The notes beneath the pieces were generated by a model. The model saw only the letters and a list, made by a program, of their open reading frames with translations. It was not told the origin of the DNA and searched no databases. From Hyphomicrobiales bacterium (GTDB taxonomy: Bacteria > Pseudomonadota > Alphaproteobacteria > Rhizobiales > Aestuariivirgaceae), in NCBI GenBank assembly GCA_027067085.1, contig JAMOMM010000486.1, forward strand, positions 1 to 6,372: a DNA stretch of 6,372 bases, written 5' to 3'. Of the stretch, positions 5,270 through 6,372 are shown in pieces. Position 1 is the first letter of the stretch, and the number at the start of each line of letters is the position of its first letter. Made by a program: the position numbers and the translations under genes.

Positions 5270-6372
5270 CTATTCTGACTTTAATCCAAGAGATTTAATT
5301 TTACGGTGCAAAGCCGAGCGTTCCATACCAACATGGGTGGCCGTTTTTGAGATGTTTCCACCAAAACGCACCAATTGTGCTGATATGAAATCTCGTTCAA
5401 ACACTTCGCGTGCTTCGCGCAGGGGTAAATTTAATATCTCTTCTTTTTCAGAACCACTGTTCGTACTAGGTAAAGAATCACCAACTTCTTCGGGCAACAT
5501 ATCTGTTGTGATTTCGCTGTCCTTATCGCCCTCGGCTAGAATCATTAAGCGCTCAACATTGTTTCGCAATTGGCGAACATTTCCTGGCCAATCGTGGGTT
5601 TGCAATACAGCAACAACATCATTTCCGACCTTTCGGGCAGGTTGGCCCGATTGAGCTGAGTATTGATTGGCAAAGTATGAAACCAGTTCGGGAATGTCAT
5701 CGGCGTGCTCGCACAGGCCCGGTACTTGAATGGGCACAACGTTTAAGCGGTGAAATAAATCTTCGCGAAAGGTCCCTTCATCAATGAGCTTTTGGAGATC
5801 TTTACTCGTTGATGATACAACCCGCACGTCTACTTTGACTTTTTTACCACCACCGACTCGTTGGAACTTTTGCTCGACCAATACGCGCAAAATTTTGCCT
5901 TGGGTTTCGAGCGGCATATCGGCAACTTCGTCAATATAGAGTGTGCCTTGGTGGGCTTCTTCAAGTGCGCCAATCCTTGTTGTGCGCCCTGTTTGAAGAT
6001 CTTCTACACCAAACAATTCTTCTTCCATTCGTTCAGGTGTCATTGTTGCTGCGCTAACCGTTACGAACGCACCTGTTTTTCTTAAAGACTGTTGGTGTAA
6101 CAAATGCGCGGCGAGTTCTTTGCCAGAGCCGTGTGGGCCACTTATCAACACCCTACCATTGGTTGGGGCGATTTTTTCAATGCTTTGTTTTAGCTGGCGA
6201 ACAGGCGCAGATGAGCCGATCAATTCATAGTCGCCACCAACGCGGTCTTTCAAAGCATCATTTTCGCGCCTTAAACGGGCGTTTTCTAGGGCGCGTTCAA
6301 CGACAAGAACGAGCCGATCCACTTTAAATGGTTTTTCCATATAATCGTATGCGCCGCGCTTTATTGCGGAAA
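5270..6372 (-). CDS. ntrX: Nitrogen regulation response regulator NtrX (5' truncated by the window end)
   Basis: The reading frame stays open to the window end, so most of the receiver domain, including its phosphorylated Asp, is missing. An apparent ATG at 6340 is internal: upstream codons read SAIKRGAYDY before MEKPFKVDRL, the receiver end with its conserved Lys. Counting from that Met, the AAA+ domain shows Walker A GPHGSGKE (68-75), Walker B GTLYIDEVAD (132-141), the FREDLFHRLN arginine-finger block (191-200) and WPGNVRQLRN sensor II (251-260), followed by a Fis-type helix-turn-helix (about 305-352, ISKTATHVGMERSALHRKIKSL). NtrX is the DNA-binding partner of the membrane kinase NtrY in nitrogen and redox control of alphaproteobacteria. 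The GAFTGA loop needed to contact sigma54 is absent, as reported for other alphaproteobacterial NtrX. NtrX rather than NtrC is favoured by the EKPFKVDRL and GALEEAHQGTLYIDEVADMP blocks and by trkA next door. Confidence 0.95.
   Translation of the reverse strand, partial: SAIKRGAYDYMEKPFKVDRLVLVVERALENARLRRENDALKDRVGGDYELIGSSAPVRQLKQSIEKIAPTNGRVLISGPHGSGKELAAHLLHQQSLRKTGAFVTVSAATMTPERMEEELFGVEDLQTGRTTRIGALEEAHQGTLYIDEVADMPLETQGKILRVLVEQKFQRVGGGKKVKVDVRVVSSTSKDLQKLIDEGTFREDLFHRLNVVPIQVPGLCEHADDIPELVSYFANQYSAQSGQPARKVGNDVVAVLQTHDWPGNVRQLRNNVERLMILAEGDKDSEITTDMLPEEVGDSLPSTNSGSEKEEILNLPLREAREVFERDFISAQLVRFGGNISKTATHVGMERSALHRKIKSLGLKSE

Noticed and set aside
6338..6340. The ATG at 6340 as the start of a short AAA+ regulator without a receiver domain.
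   Set aside because: Upstream in-frame codons encode the conserved receiver end (AIKRGAYDY) and stay open to the window edge, so the gene is simply cut off.

Overview
The window looks like a chromosomal segment of an alphaproteobacterium. The minus-strand order ntrX, trkA, hfq, hflX is a conserved alphaproteobacterial block, and mazG is commonly found beside hflX in that class. Base composition is moderate to slightly AT-rich by eye. The Hfq core (GVVTWFDNFCVLLRRDG) is alphaproteobacterial, but order or genus cannot be fixed from the window. I see no mobile element, tRNA, rRNA, CRISPR array or phage gene. No stretch above about 225 bases lacks a gene.

Plus strand, 1-1791: the C-terminal part of a PhnP-like metallo-beta-lactamase-fold hydrolase cut by the window start, then a 66-residue dodecin with its own plausible promoter and a strong rho-independent terminator, then full-length mazG. 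mazG has a good sigma70-type promoter, and a perfect 16-bp AT-rich palindrome lies upstream of it.

Minus strand, 6372-1808: ntrX (C-terminal three quarters or more, cut by the window end), trkA, hfq and hflX. hflX converges on mazG with only 16 bases between their stop codons, and a weak U6 hairpin there can end hflX transcription inside the mazG 3' end. hfq and hflX are 54 bases apart and probably co-transcribed. The ntrX-trkA gap (165 bases) and trkA-hfq gap (about 174 bases) carry clear inverted repeats.

Functionally this is a housekeeping and regulatory neighbourhood: nitrogen/redox two-component signalling (NtrX), potassium uptake control (TrkA), RNA chaperone (Hfq), ribosome-rescue GTPase (HflX), NTP clean-up (MazG) and flavin buffering (dodecin). 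I found no previously undescribed multi-gene system. The points most worth a second look are non-coding: the palindrome upstream of the mazG promoter, the 12-bp inverted repeat overlapping a candidate trkA promoter, a second long hairpin in the presumed trkA leader, and a small hairpin covering the hfq ribosome binding site.
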